Under the pieces are notes generated by a model. The model saw only the letters and a list, made by a program, of their open reading frames with translations. It had not been told where the DNA came from and searched no databases. Source: Jaapia argillacea MUCL 33604 (Eukaryota > Basidiomycota > Agaricomycetes > Jaapiales > Jaapiaceae). From it: a DNA stretch of 64,000 nucleotides. Shown one piece after another: positions 23,053 to 34,194 of this stretch; the stretch's first letter is position 1, and each line of letters begins with the position of its first letter. A program made the translations under genes and the position numbers. The stretch is taken from positions 1,174,761 to 1,238,760 of the forward strand of contig KL197711.1 in assembly GCA_000697665.1 (NCBI GenBank), given 5' to 3'.

Positions 23053-23695
23053 GCGGAAGGATAGCACCAACACAAGGATGAAACACATGCACTGAAAAAT
23101 ACGCTGAGATCAGAGATGTACGAAGTTCACAGGAACGGCTGTCAATGACGTGATTAGAATCCCGACGAGAATAACGAGGAACATGGGCATCTTTTCTTCT
23201 TCCGAGACTCGGGTCGAGCTTGCTGGTGGGTACACCCACCTTGTATTCCCGAACTCGTCGCCCAGCGGATAATGGTACACAAGGTGACAGGAAGCCGGTC
23301 CCAGCAGGAGATGGGTTTCCAATTTCACCAGCCTGCGCGACCACGTGTTTCTGCTATCCTTCGATTCTTGCTTCCATGCTGGTCACTTCCAAGTCATGAT
23401 ACATCATACATGCCATTCTCAGATCGCATCTCGGAGCACCGATTCCTCGCCATTTTCACAGTCTCGAGAGGAGAATCAGCGTGGATGGGGGAGGGGCTTC
23501 GAATAATTCAACCCTGCTTCGTTGGAGTTCTCAGAACCGTCCCATAACGATCTAATGTCTCCGCGTCTATCCCCTCTGAATCACCCGAGCGTATATAAGA
23601 GCCCACGCCATCCTGCACCCATATCGCTACGACCCCTCCTTTTTGAGACTACACCCTTTCCCCGTGTGAGCAACCACACACCCACCTGTTGCAGA
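23053..23695. promoter_or_regulatory. Divergent upstream region of SDR-3 and the next gene, with TATA box at 23592-23599
   Basis: The two flanking genes diverge from here. A TATATAAG sequence at 23592-23599 lies about 100 bp before the ATG at 23696 and is a plausible TATA box for that gene. Open frames at 22994-23344 (minus) and 23272-23547 (plus) are not convincing. Confidence 0.45.
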
Positions 23696-24482
23696 ATGCC
23701 GCCATCTACACCTTCCCTTGAAAACCCATGCCACGATGACAGGGAATTTGCGATGAGGGCATCCCGACCGTCCCCCGACGCAAATTTGGCGGGCCCACGA
23801 CAGCCTACAGCTTCACTGGCACGTTCATCATCAGGTCAGTTCGTCCTTGTTAATTGATACAAAAGTCTTGTTCCCCAACGAACTTGTAGACGCCGGTCCA
23901 AGAAAGTATCCGCCTCCTCCAAGTGGGCATGAACTCATGGCAATGTTCCCCCCACCACCGCCGAATTTATCAGAATCTTCCAGTCATTATTTTCACCGCC
24001 AAGAACGTGCTTACTTCGCTCAAAAGGGGAACGAAATTATCCGAGTGCAAGCAGAACTGGATCGGAAAGACTCGAGTATGATGGTTGACGAGGCAAGGAT
24101 TGAACAGAAGCCGATAAGAACTACAAACTCAGGCTTTGAGGCTTGGCATTCCAGCCCGACCCACCCACGATCGCCCTTCGAAGTCCCCGCTGCATTCAGC
24201 TCTTCCCAAGTACCTTTCGGCTCGCATCCTCGACCATCAGCGGTTGGGCCACCTGTTCCCATTCAGCTAGATTCATCGTACCGTCCCTCGTCACATTATT
24301 CATTACCTCCCTTGTCCGCTCGACACTCGCTTACCCCGGCCTCACACCATTCCTCCTCTGCATCCGCATCGAGGCGATGTGATGGTTTAGACTGCCCGGA
24401 AGAAGCATCACAGCGACCCTTGTCCCGTCCAGAGAGAAGACGTCCCGCGAATCATACAAAACGCTCGATTGTCAAGGTGTGA
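23696..24482 (+). CDS. Hypothetical proline/serine-rich protein
   Basis: Two exons (23696-23834 and 23890-24482) join in phase to give 243 residues. I do not recognise a named family. The N-terminal part is disordered. The only ordered-looking segment is around residues 50-95: RKYPPPPSGHELMAMFPPPPP, then YFHRQERAYFAQKGNEIIRVQ, which has the look of a short conserved motif followed by a helix. The remainder is Ser/Pro-rich, ending in a basic tail (RPERRRP...HTKRSIVKV). No signal peptide or membrane helix is seen. An upstream TATA box supports the start. Confidence 0.6.
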
Positions 24483-24782
24483 TGAAAATAAGGTGACAGC
24501 AGCTTCCACTAGAATTGTTATATCCTTAATCTGCATCTGACCGTCGTCGTGCAGGATTTCCTCGCTTCGTTTTCCTTTGAGACTTTCTATAGCTTATGTA
24601 GCTCTAATTCATGGGGATCATGTCACCTCTAGAGAGTCTTCGATGTGTGTGTGCGGATCAGTTGAAGCCATTTTGATCGGATGCAAGGTCCGATCGTGAC
24701 AAGATTACTAGATTTACCTCCGAGTTGTGTCTCTCCCCTCCCAAGTCCACTCCTGATTTGTATCTAGTCTGTCCATTCGGAA

Positions 24783-25140
24783 GATGGTAGATGAGTCGAC
24801 TCCAGAGATGTTTTACCAGGAGGAGCTGGATAGGGCCCTCAAAGAACATGCCTACGGGCTCTCCGATGCACAGATAACTTCGTCTTCGGCCTCAGGGGCA
24901 AGTGCAACGGCAAAAACCCTCGAGGGAGAACCCATCACGATTGAGCTAACGTCAAGAGGGTACATGGTATGTTGGGATCTTCCATATTCTGTTCCCCCGT
25001 GCGGATCTGACTAGAAGCAGCACCATAATGATCAGCATGTCTTCGAAACTCTGGAAGATTTGCTCAATACCATTAGTCCGCTATTCGTCGTCCAAAGACA
25101 CGAGGCTCTGGTAGCGAAGTTGCAGCAATGGTGTGAATGA
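24783..25140 (+). CDS. GSKIP-domain (DUF727-like) small protein
   Basis: Exons 24784-24966 and 25015-25140 join in phase to give 102 residues from the ATG at 24784. The first third is a helix (MFYQEELDRALKEHAYGLSD). The rest resembles the GSK3-beta-interaction-protein domain: a strand (EPITIELTSRGYM), a turn, and a helix (VFETLEDLLNTISPLFVVQRHEALVAKLQQW). In animals this domain binds GSK3 and PKA-RII; related domains are attached to Clu proteins. Here the domain stands alone. Fungal function is not established. An acceptor six bases further on would drop two residues. The ~300 bp before it hold nothing recognisable. Confidence 0.7.
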
Positions 25141-25389
25141 GGTGAGTATAAAGCCTATTCCAAGCACAACTATCTCCAACATTATTCGCATTCATAGCTG
25201 TAGTGGAACAGCGCTCCGACGATCTATTTAGATAGATCCCTCATCAGCCTAGGTCCGTGAAGAGGAGTCTGACGATCCTAACTCAGAACGAGGGAGTTCG
25301 AAGGCAATCAATGCCTGAGTTGCCTATCTGTCACCAAGAACATTGGTAAACACATCCCATGAATCACACGTTGCTCAAGTACTTCGCCT

Positions 25390-26411
25390 CTATTGAGCCT
25401 CCCCATGTTCTTCGAACCCTTCATCACCTTGAGCAGCCAAATCGACCCTCGCCGCCTCCCCTCTCAAACTCCCTGTTCGTCTCCGTCTTTCCAACGCTTC
25501 TTCATACATCTCTCGAGTGAACACAAATCCCCCGTTTTGGCGCACCTGCCTAATCACTCCCCCTATCCACTCTCGTTCCTCTTCGTTTCTCACACAATTA
25601 GCCCACCACCGATCCATGCTGCTATGTATGCCACGGGTGTTCAGCTCGTCAGACTCACTCTGTTCGTTCAGAATATGCAGCAAAAATCCCGCGTTGAGAT
25701 GTTCGAGCCCCAACTCTGATAGACTCTTCAGGATCCGTGAGATGCGGAGATAATTGTGAGAGGAACCTGAAGGAGTCTTTAGACGGAAGTAAGTCAACAC
25801 CAAGTGGCAATACTAACGGACGAGATTCTTGTACCGGCCCTCGTAGTTTCGAGGTGGCAATGATCGTTCCAGTCGGCCCGTCTCGCTTGACTCAAGACGC
25901 ATACCATAGAAATCGAGCATGAGGCTGTAGGACTGTAGGACACGACTGGTGATGGCTGGGTCGGATCGCATGGTCTGAATCTCATGACGCTGTAGGGGCT
26001 GCGATTCATAGTTCATGCCATACTCTTGTATTGGAAATCTGCCAACACGAAGTTCCAGTGAGCTGTGTATCGGAAGGCGCCAGAAACACAGGCTGCTCAC
26101 AGCCATTGAATAAACCCATGTTTGTACTCCAATTTTTGGAAATCACCAAACCAGCTATTAGATGTGTTTTAAGTCAGTGAAACGGAGGAGTTCGGTGCGG
26201 GCAGCTCGCACCGTTCATGGATCTCGTCAATCAAGAGATTGTCAGGTTGACATCGCCTTTTGTTTGAATAGAAGGCTAAGTTTGCCGAGGAAGTGGGATC
26301 GTCCCCTTGGCTTGGGTATCCATCTAAGAATTCATGAACATCCCTGGGTATTGACATAGCTGCGGGATGTCGTGGTTTCCGTGGTTTCAGTTGGTTCAGC
26401 TTCAAGTTCAT
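25390..26411 (-). CDS. Opioid-growth-factor-receptor (OGFr) conserved-region protein
   Basis: Four exons encode about 270 residues matching the OGFr N-terminal conserved region. In order: FLDGYP; NLLIDEIHERW; YKHGFIQWLFPIQEYGMNYESQPLQRHEIQTMRSDP; LQSYSLMLDFYGMRLES; and HNYLRISRILKSLSELGLEHLNAGFLLHIL. The invariant-looking core (HxFIQWLFP, G-M-N, P-L-x-x-x-E, S-Y-x-x-M-L-D-F-Y-G, R-I-x-R-I-L-K-S-L) is all present. The C-terminus is a charged helix (FTREMYEEALERRRRTG) and an acidic end. The start is either ATG 26411 (MNLKLNQ) or ATG 26357 (MSIPRDV). The vertebrate protein binds met-enkephalin, but that role should not be transferred. In fungi the function is unknown. Confidence 0.82.
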
Positions 26412-29400
26412 GATCGGTTTAGATGTGGCGCCAGATTCCACGTGGCGTCCGAATCTCGTACTTCGGTGCAAGCGCTTGCCGGGGAGTTCCCCCAGTGTAG
26501 TATTTCCGTCACTGTACTTCGTTCCTCGACTTCAAGCATGGCTGATCACTCCTGGTCAACCTGATGTCAAATAAGCATCGTCTTCGAACTCGAACTCGTG
26601 CCACCTCTGTTTCTGTACTGTATCTTCAGCCGCATATACCGGGGATAACCCGGGGAGCGACCGTTCATCGTCGTGTTGTCTCGGTGAGCATCCCACGCGA
26701 AGAATCTCCGCCGCTTGGAGTAAAATCCGGAGAACGACTTGGGTCCTCGGTGAGTGCCTTTTCCCCTCTGCCAGCGTCTTGTTTTCAATAAATCCCCTCA
26801 ATTCCACGTGTCCGACGATCCTCCAAGCGAGCGGCGATTTCAAGGGATTGCAGTTATACCGACCGACTATTGCAGCCTAGTGGCGGTATCGATGTGCATA
26901 GAAAGAACGCACCCCAAATCCTAAGTCTCTTAGGGTGAGAGCGGAGCTGTCCATGTTAATGCTCGTGACCACAAGCTGATGTACAGTATAGGCATCAAGG
27001 ACTGTCAACCAACATCGACCACTTCAGACTTTGAATAAGCCTTGGAAGCTGAAGCGCTTGATCGCCATAGATGATAGCCTGAGAAGCAACCCAAGGCGTC
27101 GATCTATCCTGAATAGGTTGCCGGAAGATCACCGGCACCACTTCCACAACATCTGCTTGGCTCGGTTGTTTCCTTGACATCGATTCTTTCCTCCCACTCC
27201 TCGATTGGATGGTGGATACATACGGTGGGATAGGCTGGCCACATGGTGAGTGTGCATCCATACGTTTCCCATACACCTATTCGAATTTGCATCAGCCAGT
27301 CGTATCTCGCTCTCACGTACTCAACCATGTCGTTCTCTCTGGCAATTTCCGTTCGGTATCTGAGCTTAACGTCGTCTGCATGCTAAAGTGCTAATCGCAC
27401 AAAGTGCGTCGGATTGCCCGATCCGTATATACCAATGCAAATCGCGTGGGTGCGGATGGCGAGCCGATTGGAGGCCGTCCTCATGCTGCGAAGACGATGG
27501 TGATTGTCACGCCTCAGATCCTCTGTTATTCGTCCATATCGCCATTGACCCACGTTCTTGCACGCTAAAAGCAATCAAGCTCCCGACAAGCACACAGGCA
27601 TCCTTCTTGATAAGATCGGCTAGCGTTGCGTCCATGCACCGGTCCTCAATCGACATGTGCAAGTATGATCCCTCCAACGGGCAAGCTCATGGCATTTCCT
27701 CTGACAACACGCCGCCTACAACTGTCAAGGCCTCGCGGACCCGGGGGATCATTCAGTGACACTCCGATTTCTCCGTTATTGGCTCATTGGTCTTCACAGT
27801 TCCTATTTCAATCCCATTCGTCAACGGCGGAGGCGACCTCGGACTTCCCCTTTGGCCAATCGCATCTAATATCTGCGTGTCAACGCCTCTCGTTTAATCA
27901 AGGGAATCAGTATATCCCTGCGACGCTTCATCCCCGCATCCAATCGATCAACCAGCTTTCCCCGCACTTTGACCGACTCGAATGTGTATTTTCATTAACG
28001 ACGTCAGCTATCCCATGGTCGCAGAGAGGATCGGCGAGCTCTTTGTGGAAGGCAATTTAAGCGCCCCGCTGCTGAGGACGACGTCATGAGAGACTACTTA
28101 CTACTTCATTAGAGTAGTGCGCCGCATTGCCCGCATTCAGGGTGGGTCAACTTCCCCACACCCTCATCACGCGACGACAGCGAAAAACCCGCTGCAGGCT
28201 CAGGTGGGCCATACGGATCAAATACGTTGAGGGGATTCTCAGCGAGCGGCGAAAAGGAGGCTCTGTTGGATTGGATGGGCAATTTTTCGCGACCGCCTAA
28301 TGAATTAGTTGTCAATCTTGGTTTGCGTCTTGGGACAAACGAAGACCCTAAACTCCTGCAAGTAATTGAGTACACAGACATCAACATCTTTTGAAATACG
28401 AGGATGTATGACATCACAGTCCATCCCGTTGGGGGGTTATTGGAAAGAGAGGTAGAGGCATCGTATTGGCAACGAGTGGACATGAAAATGACATACTGAC
28501 TGAACGCATATCAGTTACTTGGGCCTGGCAGCGGAACCGCGTCGACCCTGGCAATCGGGGAAGATTCAGGAACGCCTTCTTCCATTATACCCCACATTCC
28601 TACCCCGCATCTCCAAGTCATGGTGACTTCGTGGACGACGTGATGGCGGCGGGAGTTTGCCAAGATGAGATGGGCGCAAGAAGACACGGGGTAACGTAAT
28701 GGTAGCTTCATTTGGGGAAATGCGGGATAGCCCCACACCTGGTACCTTGTCGGAGCTTCCTGTGGCGTGAAATGAAAACGTGGTGGCTCGTAAGTAGCAC
28801 CAGGCCAGCACGGCCTTCATACGATTAGGATCTACTTACGACAGCACGCGTTTGCAACGCCATTCCATTGCGGAACATACAATGTCCTCCGGGGTATATC
28901 GCGGTAGTCATAAACTAGATGACCGTGAAAAATGAAGAGCGGAAAGCCGATGCTGAGGGCTACGGATGATACCGCTGGCCAATAGCACACATCTGCCATA
29001 GAACGGCAGTCAAACCTGCCCAAGGAGTCTCGTAAACGGCATTCAAGGAGGCAAGCAAACTTACCTGGTAAAGACCGACCCACACGAGTTGGCCCAATCA
29101 ACAAGTCGACGGCATGTCGTGAGTGTCACTTGTAACAGCGATAAACGTCCGTATGAACCAGATGAAGACTAGCCTTGAGTGACCCTAGGATACCGGAACT
29201 CCGTGATGGATGATGATCTGATGAACGTTGAAAACTAGGAAAGGGCAATAACGTTGTGATGATGGCAAGTGACGAGATGAAGGAACAATAGCGGAATTCT
29301 ATGAATCCCTTGTTGCGTACATAGCCAGCAACCGCTTGAAACACCGAGACAGACAGATTAGACTCAACAGTATTGTTGATGGCAACAATTGATAGTCAAA

Positions 29401-32400
29401 TTAGACACAGGCATATGCAATCCGAGAGACAAGGGATTGAGGAAAGCTATACCAAAAGCACAAACAACAACAACAACAAAGGCGTTGCTCCGAGGAATAG
29501 AGATCCGTCTTGAGGTGCTCCGATGCAACAAAAGCTGGGTAACGGAGCGCTCACCTCGGAATGCACCAGACTGGAGAGCTAGTCCATATAAGTGATCTTG
29601 TTGAGGACAGTATTCGGTCAGTTGTTTGAACGGTCCTGAATGCCGGATGACCACTCTGAAACTGAATGCCGAGTTTAGGGATAGCCCTTGTACTTATTGT
29701 CACTGATTGGAGTTCATTTGAACAAAGGCGGGTCGACGGGGAGGCGGTGCGAGCGGTCCGGAAATGCACTGGATGAATGAGACAGATCAACCGTTCGTAT
29801 CGATGGTCACAGTATTGCGACAAAAAAACGGATTAGCGAAAAAAATACGGTGAGAGGGATTCTTGCACGATACAGTGTCCGTCGATAATTGCCCATGCTA
29901 ATATCCTCAGGGAGGATCCACCCAATAGGACGCCATGTACATCGTACCAGAGCCAATGGACTCTCGAGCTGTATACAGCCTCCATAACTGCCTGCGTCCC
30001 CTCGATAACCACGTTGAACCAGTGATAGTGCAGGGAAGGATTGCGCTGGGACTTGTAAGTCGGCCTATAACGCCAAAACGTCAATGGTCAACTCAATGAT
30101 TGCAATGCTGCCGTCAGGGAGGGGAGCCAGGGAAGGTCAGGTCAGAGGAGTTATACCCGGTAAGTAACCGTGCACACCCACGAAAAATCAACTTGCACGA
30201 TCTTCCCATTGGTCGCGAAACCCCAAAAGCTGAGATCGGCCGACAGGAATAGAGTTGAGCATGTCCTTTCTCATGTGTTTGTCGCGTGGCCGGTTTTTAG
30301 AGTTGAAGCGTTGATGAGGAGGAAGAACATCGGAGGGAGTTGGTTGCTAATGGAACCGAGTCTTGCGGCGATTACCGATTTACGTGTGGGGTGTAAGGGT
30401 GGGTATTGGTCGGATTCGATGGATTCAAAGGAGGTGGGAGAATCGGACGAGGGAAAAGCTTGAATTGGGAGAAGTCGTCCAAGCTTCGGGGGATTACAGT
30501 TCGGAAAAAGGTAGTATAGTTGGCAAAGCGTCCGAGAGAAAAGCGAAGTGAGGAAAATCCGTGGATGGGTGAGATCGTTCAAGCGTTCGAATGATTGAGG
30601 TGAGTGTGGGTAAAAGCAACAGGAAGGACCTGTAAACGGGAACCCTGGTGAAGATCTATCTGCGAGAGGTAAAAGATTAAGCACGTCGCTCTGTCATTGC
30701 GCGAAAATTTATGAGTCAACAGATCAACGCGCCGACTGCCACTCCCATGTGTTTTTTCATGAGGATGGTCCATTTGATATCATCATATGCCTCAGATGGG
30801 GGAGATTAATGTCACAGTACGGACAACGAGGCTTCAGCGATGCACGTTGGGTACAAAGGAGGACGCTCGGGCTCATGTGCGCAATCGAGTCAGGTGGAAA
30901 CGGAACGGAATAGGCGGTCCTAGACCGAGAGCCACTTCATCAGATATAATAGCTGTGCAGGCGCATGTTTCTAGGTGCAGCGTTACAAGTGGGTCCCGGT
31001 CGACAATTGTGGGTAATCGGGCTGTTGCATTCAACTGATGGCTAGATGATAGGTGGATAATTGCTACATGGAGACAGAGAAAACAAACTTGAGCGATCAC
31101 ATGCGACCAGACACAGTGGGCGCGGACCGCGTATCTGGAGTTGACGAGACACAGCAAACCCATCAAGTAATCAAGTATGCGGACAAGCTGCTGGGATGCA
31201 ATGAGGATGGGTAGAAAGGTGTCCCCAAGAGTAAAAGAATTCTGAAGAGAGATGTAGCGGGGACTGCCGCCGTTTTACGTTGCGGGCTTCCTGATGTGGG
31301 GAAGGCCCGCCCACAACCCTGTTCGGCTTCGCTTAGCCAAAAGATAAGCCAAAACGGCAAAGGGCGCAGGGTGAAACGGGACGGTTAAATCTCTTCGACA
31401 GTTGACAACAGCCGCTTCGCCCGCTTGCGGTAAGTGCCGGTACGTGGCGGGAGAGCGATTGCGGAGAGGAGTTTCCCCGAAGAAAACTCGGAAACTGGGA
31501 GAGAAAGCAAGTTATTATTTGATTGCTGATGAATTCAGGTGATGCGGTGGATTCCCTTGTGCTACTGCCCGAATGGATGGGGGGATGTGTGGGGTATTGT
31601 CGGCATAGGCTGAGGAGGGACGGATGGTTGATGGATCAGGGTAGTGACTTTCGGTAGCTAAGAGCCTAGATTGGAATGCAACGGGAATGAAATTGGATTT
31701 TTGAGTTTATGAGCGGTGAAGCCAGGGAAGGTAGGGACGAGTGTAAATTCGTAAAAAGGACCACGGTATAGAAAAGGGTGAAGCGATTCTACAAAATGAT
31801 GATTGGTTTATACCTGAAAAGGTAGGAGAATTGCAAGGGTAGGAGCCAATACGGAATAGATGGAAGGAATGGAGACAAGCGAGGGCAGGAAACTACGGGA
31901 GGCAGGACCGGACTAGCGATGGGAGGATGATTGGCTGGGGACAGTGGGGAGGCCAATGAGAACGTTCGGAAGGACGGCAATGTGGGATGGCAGATGAAGG
32001 GACGACGGATGACGTTTCCTGTGTGGTAAATTCGGAAGAATCGGTACGAAAAGTGGACCTGGCGATGTGACCTGTCACGCTTAGCGCGTGTTGGTTCGAA
32101 TCTTGATTGCGGGGTGATGAAATAAATAAAACCCGGCTGTACGCATCGCCGTCCCTTCCACCCATTCCGTGCCCCAGCTCTTCGCTGTTTCTGCACCACC
32201 ATATATCTGCGCCCATCGCGCTTGCTAGAGCATATACTCTGCTTTGCTATTCCTGCTTCTGTCTTGCCTAGTCTCATCCTCCAATTTCACTTGTGTAGGC
32301 CTTTGTTGACTTGACACAAGGTGAATCAATTCAGTTAGCTTTGTGCCACCCTCCTTCTGACGCCTTTTGTCTCCACCATTGTAGATCCCTCTCCTCTGCC

Positions 32401-32446
32401 TTTATAAGCCCCACTGCCACCATTCCACCCACCAGCCACCCCAACA
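26412..32446. other. Gene-poor 6-kb region, no resolved gene
   Basis: I could not assemble a full gene here. Many 60-140-codon frames exist on both strands without long-range coherence. The best candidate exons are on the minus strand at about 28.8-30.3 kb and are listed separately. The right end is the upstream region of the ECL1-like gene; a TTTATAAG at 32401-32408 sits about 40 bp before its ATG. No transposon ends, tandem arrays or tRNA were recognised. Fast-evolving species-specific genes, long non-coding RNA genes or decayed sequence are all possible. Confidence 0.4.
29833..30084 (-). other. Candidate exon of an unresolved, possibly membrane, protein
   Basis: The frame contains an unusually protein-like segment: YKSQRNPSLHYHWFNVVIEG, then QAVMEAVYSSRVHWLWYDVHGVLLGGSSLRILAWAIIDGH. 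It is rich in Trp, Tyr and hydrophobics and follows a good acceptor (TTATAG at about 30067). A preceding exon with WGFATNGKIVQVDFSW lies at about 30180-30240. Downstream minus-strand pieces at 28850-29000 (DVCYWPAVSSVALSIGFPLFIFHG) may belong to the same or another gene. I could not join these into one model and do not recognise the family. Confidence 0.3.
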
Positions 32447-34194
32447 ATGGATCCTTCTCTCGATACTTCTTGGTGTCCCGTCTGTGATCGCCAAATCATC
32501 CCTAAACGCTTCTCTGTTCCCGTACACCCCCAACCATCTCCTGCTCCACCTCCCAGCTCTCCATCCTCGTCCCCTTCCCACTCTCGTAAGTTTTTTCTTC
32601 TCCTGTCGAGCGCCACTCGTGCTCAGTCATTACACAGCCTCAAAAAACCACGCCGCCGACGCACCTACAATGCGCGCTACTAAGAAGGGCGGCAACGTTC
32701 GCCAGAGGGGTGGTCTTGTTCAGGGCACCGGTCGTCTAAAGCCCAACGGTACCATCAAGCGCACTGACAAGCCAGCCACGGCTCCGATTACAACGGAGCC
32801 TACCAAGCCCACCACCCCTCTTCGCCATCGTACAGTCATCGACCAATCCCCTATCCCCCTCTACTGCTCGGATGAGTGTCGCCTGAAAGATCTTCAGGCA
32901 GATACCTACGACGACGGTTACCACCCTGATCGCCATCTACCCCCTGTTCCTCGCACTTCCTTTTCGGATAGTGACTCGAGTACTAGCACAACTTCTTCCC
33001 GCTCACGCTACTCCTCCCTATCGTCGGACTCGCCATCAAAGTCCTCTTCGACAGAGGATTGCACAGCTTCGCTACCGAAGCACATCGCTACCTTGTGCGC
33101 CATTTACAACTTCCCTCCCATCCCACCTGCACCCCCAGTCGTCTCACATGTCGAGGCCACCTCCTCAGACTCGGAGTACCCGAGTCATTACGACAGCGGT
33201 ATTATGATGGCCGCGCGTCGCATCAAGGACGTGCTCTGCCCGACCTCCAAACGCGTTCCTGCTTCGCACCAAGACGTTCTCGCTCGTGAGCGTGAGCGCA
33301 AGCCTATCACCGGGTGGACTGACGGTAGCGATGCATGGCGATCTGAGGTCTATTCTTTCTCTGCACCCAAAGACTTCACGGTGCAAGACCCCAAGTTCAT
33401 TGACGACAAAGGCTCCCGCGCCTACCACTCGTTCACCGCGAGCCCACATCGATCCAAGGGAATTCACTCGACCGTCAACGACCCCACTCCCGTGGCCTCG
33501 TCTGCGGACCTCCCCCAGCGATCAAACACTTCTTCGGACGAGCTGTACTCGAAGTATCCGCTCTCCTTCTCGCGGCGCTCGGACTCTCGCACATCCTTGG
33601 TGTCGACTGCTTCAGCTCCCGCCCAGTACCACTCTCTCCCCACCTCATCGGCTTCGTTCACTTCATCGTCCACTCGCCGACGCGAAGTTCGTCTTGTCAA
33701 GCCTGGCGCTGAAGGAAAACTCCTTGTGCCTAACGTCAAGATGGTTTCGCGCTCGCCACCCGAGTCGACTTACTCATTCTCCTCTAACGAGGGGTCGAGT
33801 TATTACCCTGCGAGCAGCCGGAGGAGCGTCGGGAGCATTCCCAGCATTCGGAGCCCGTTGAGCAGGAATGCCAGCGAGATTGGCTCTTTGTGCTCTGTCG
33901 AAGAAAACGATGAGCGATTCTCATCTAGCTTCCCTGAACCCAAACGGCCATCGGTTGAGAGTGAGTAGACCTTTCCGTCTGCGCTATTCTTTATCTAACG
34001 TTCTTCGCTTCGTAGCTCGATCGTGGTCTTACGATAACTTCGTCACATACCCCGCCATGCCCTTGCCGACCAAGAAGGTCAAGCGCAAGGTCGTGGTGGT
34101 TGAGGATGGAGAGGAGAAGGAAGTTGAGCAAGAGGTCGAAGTCACGGAGATGAAGAGGCTTTTCCGATTTGCGGAAAAGCCACTGCGAGCTTAA
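32447..34194 (+). CDS. ECL1/2/3-type zinc-binding (life-span regulatory factor) protein
   Basis: Three exons: 32447-32585, a long second exon beginning near 32650, and a third beginning near 34016. The product is about 530 residues. The N-terminal CxxC (SWCPVCDRQI) and, after a Pro/Ser/Thr-rich insert, the second pair (IPLYCSDECRLKDLQ) form the C-P-x-C...Y-C-S-x-x-C pattern of the fungal ECL1/2/3 zinc-binding family. That family is linked in fission yeast to chronological life span and stress responses. The rest is Ser-rich and disordered. It ends in a conserved-looking segment (SWSYDNFVTYPAMP), a basic/acidic patch (KKVKRKVVVVEDGEEKE) and LFRFAEKPLRA. This is larger than the small yeast members but similar in style to basidiomycete homologues. 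Confidence 0.75.

Noticed and set aside
28500-29900. Possible STE3-type pheromone receptor (fragments such as VWC and ARVDAVP)
   Set aside because: The fragments are short and not in the expected order or spacing. The diagnostic third-helix and fifth-helix blocks are missing, and no CaaX pheromone precursor was found nearby.
32092-32103. GGTTCGAATC, resembling a tRNA T-loop
   Set aside because: The flanking bases cannot form a T-stem or acceptor stem, and no A/B-box spacing or anticodon arm is present.
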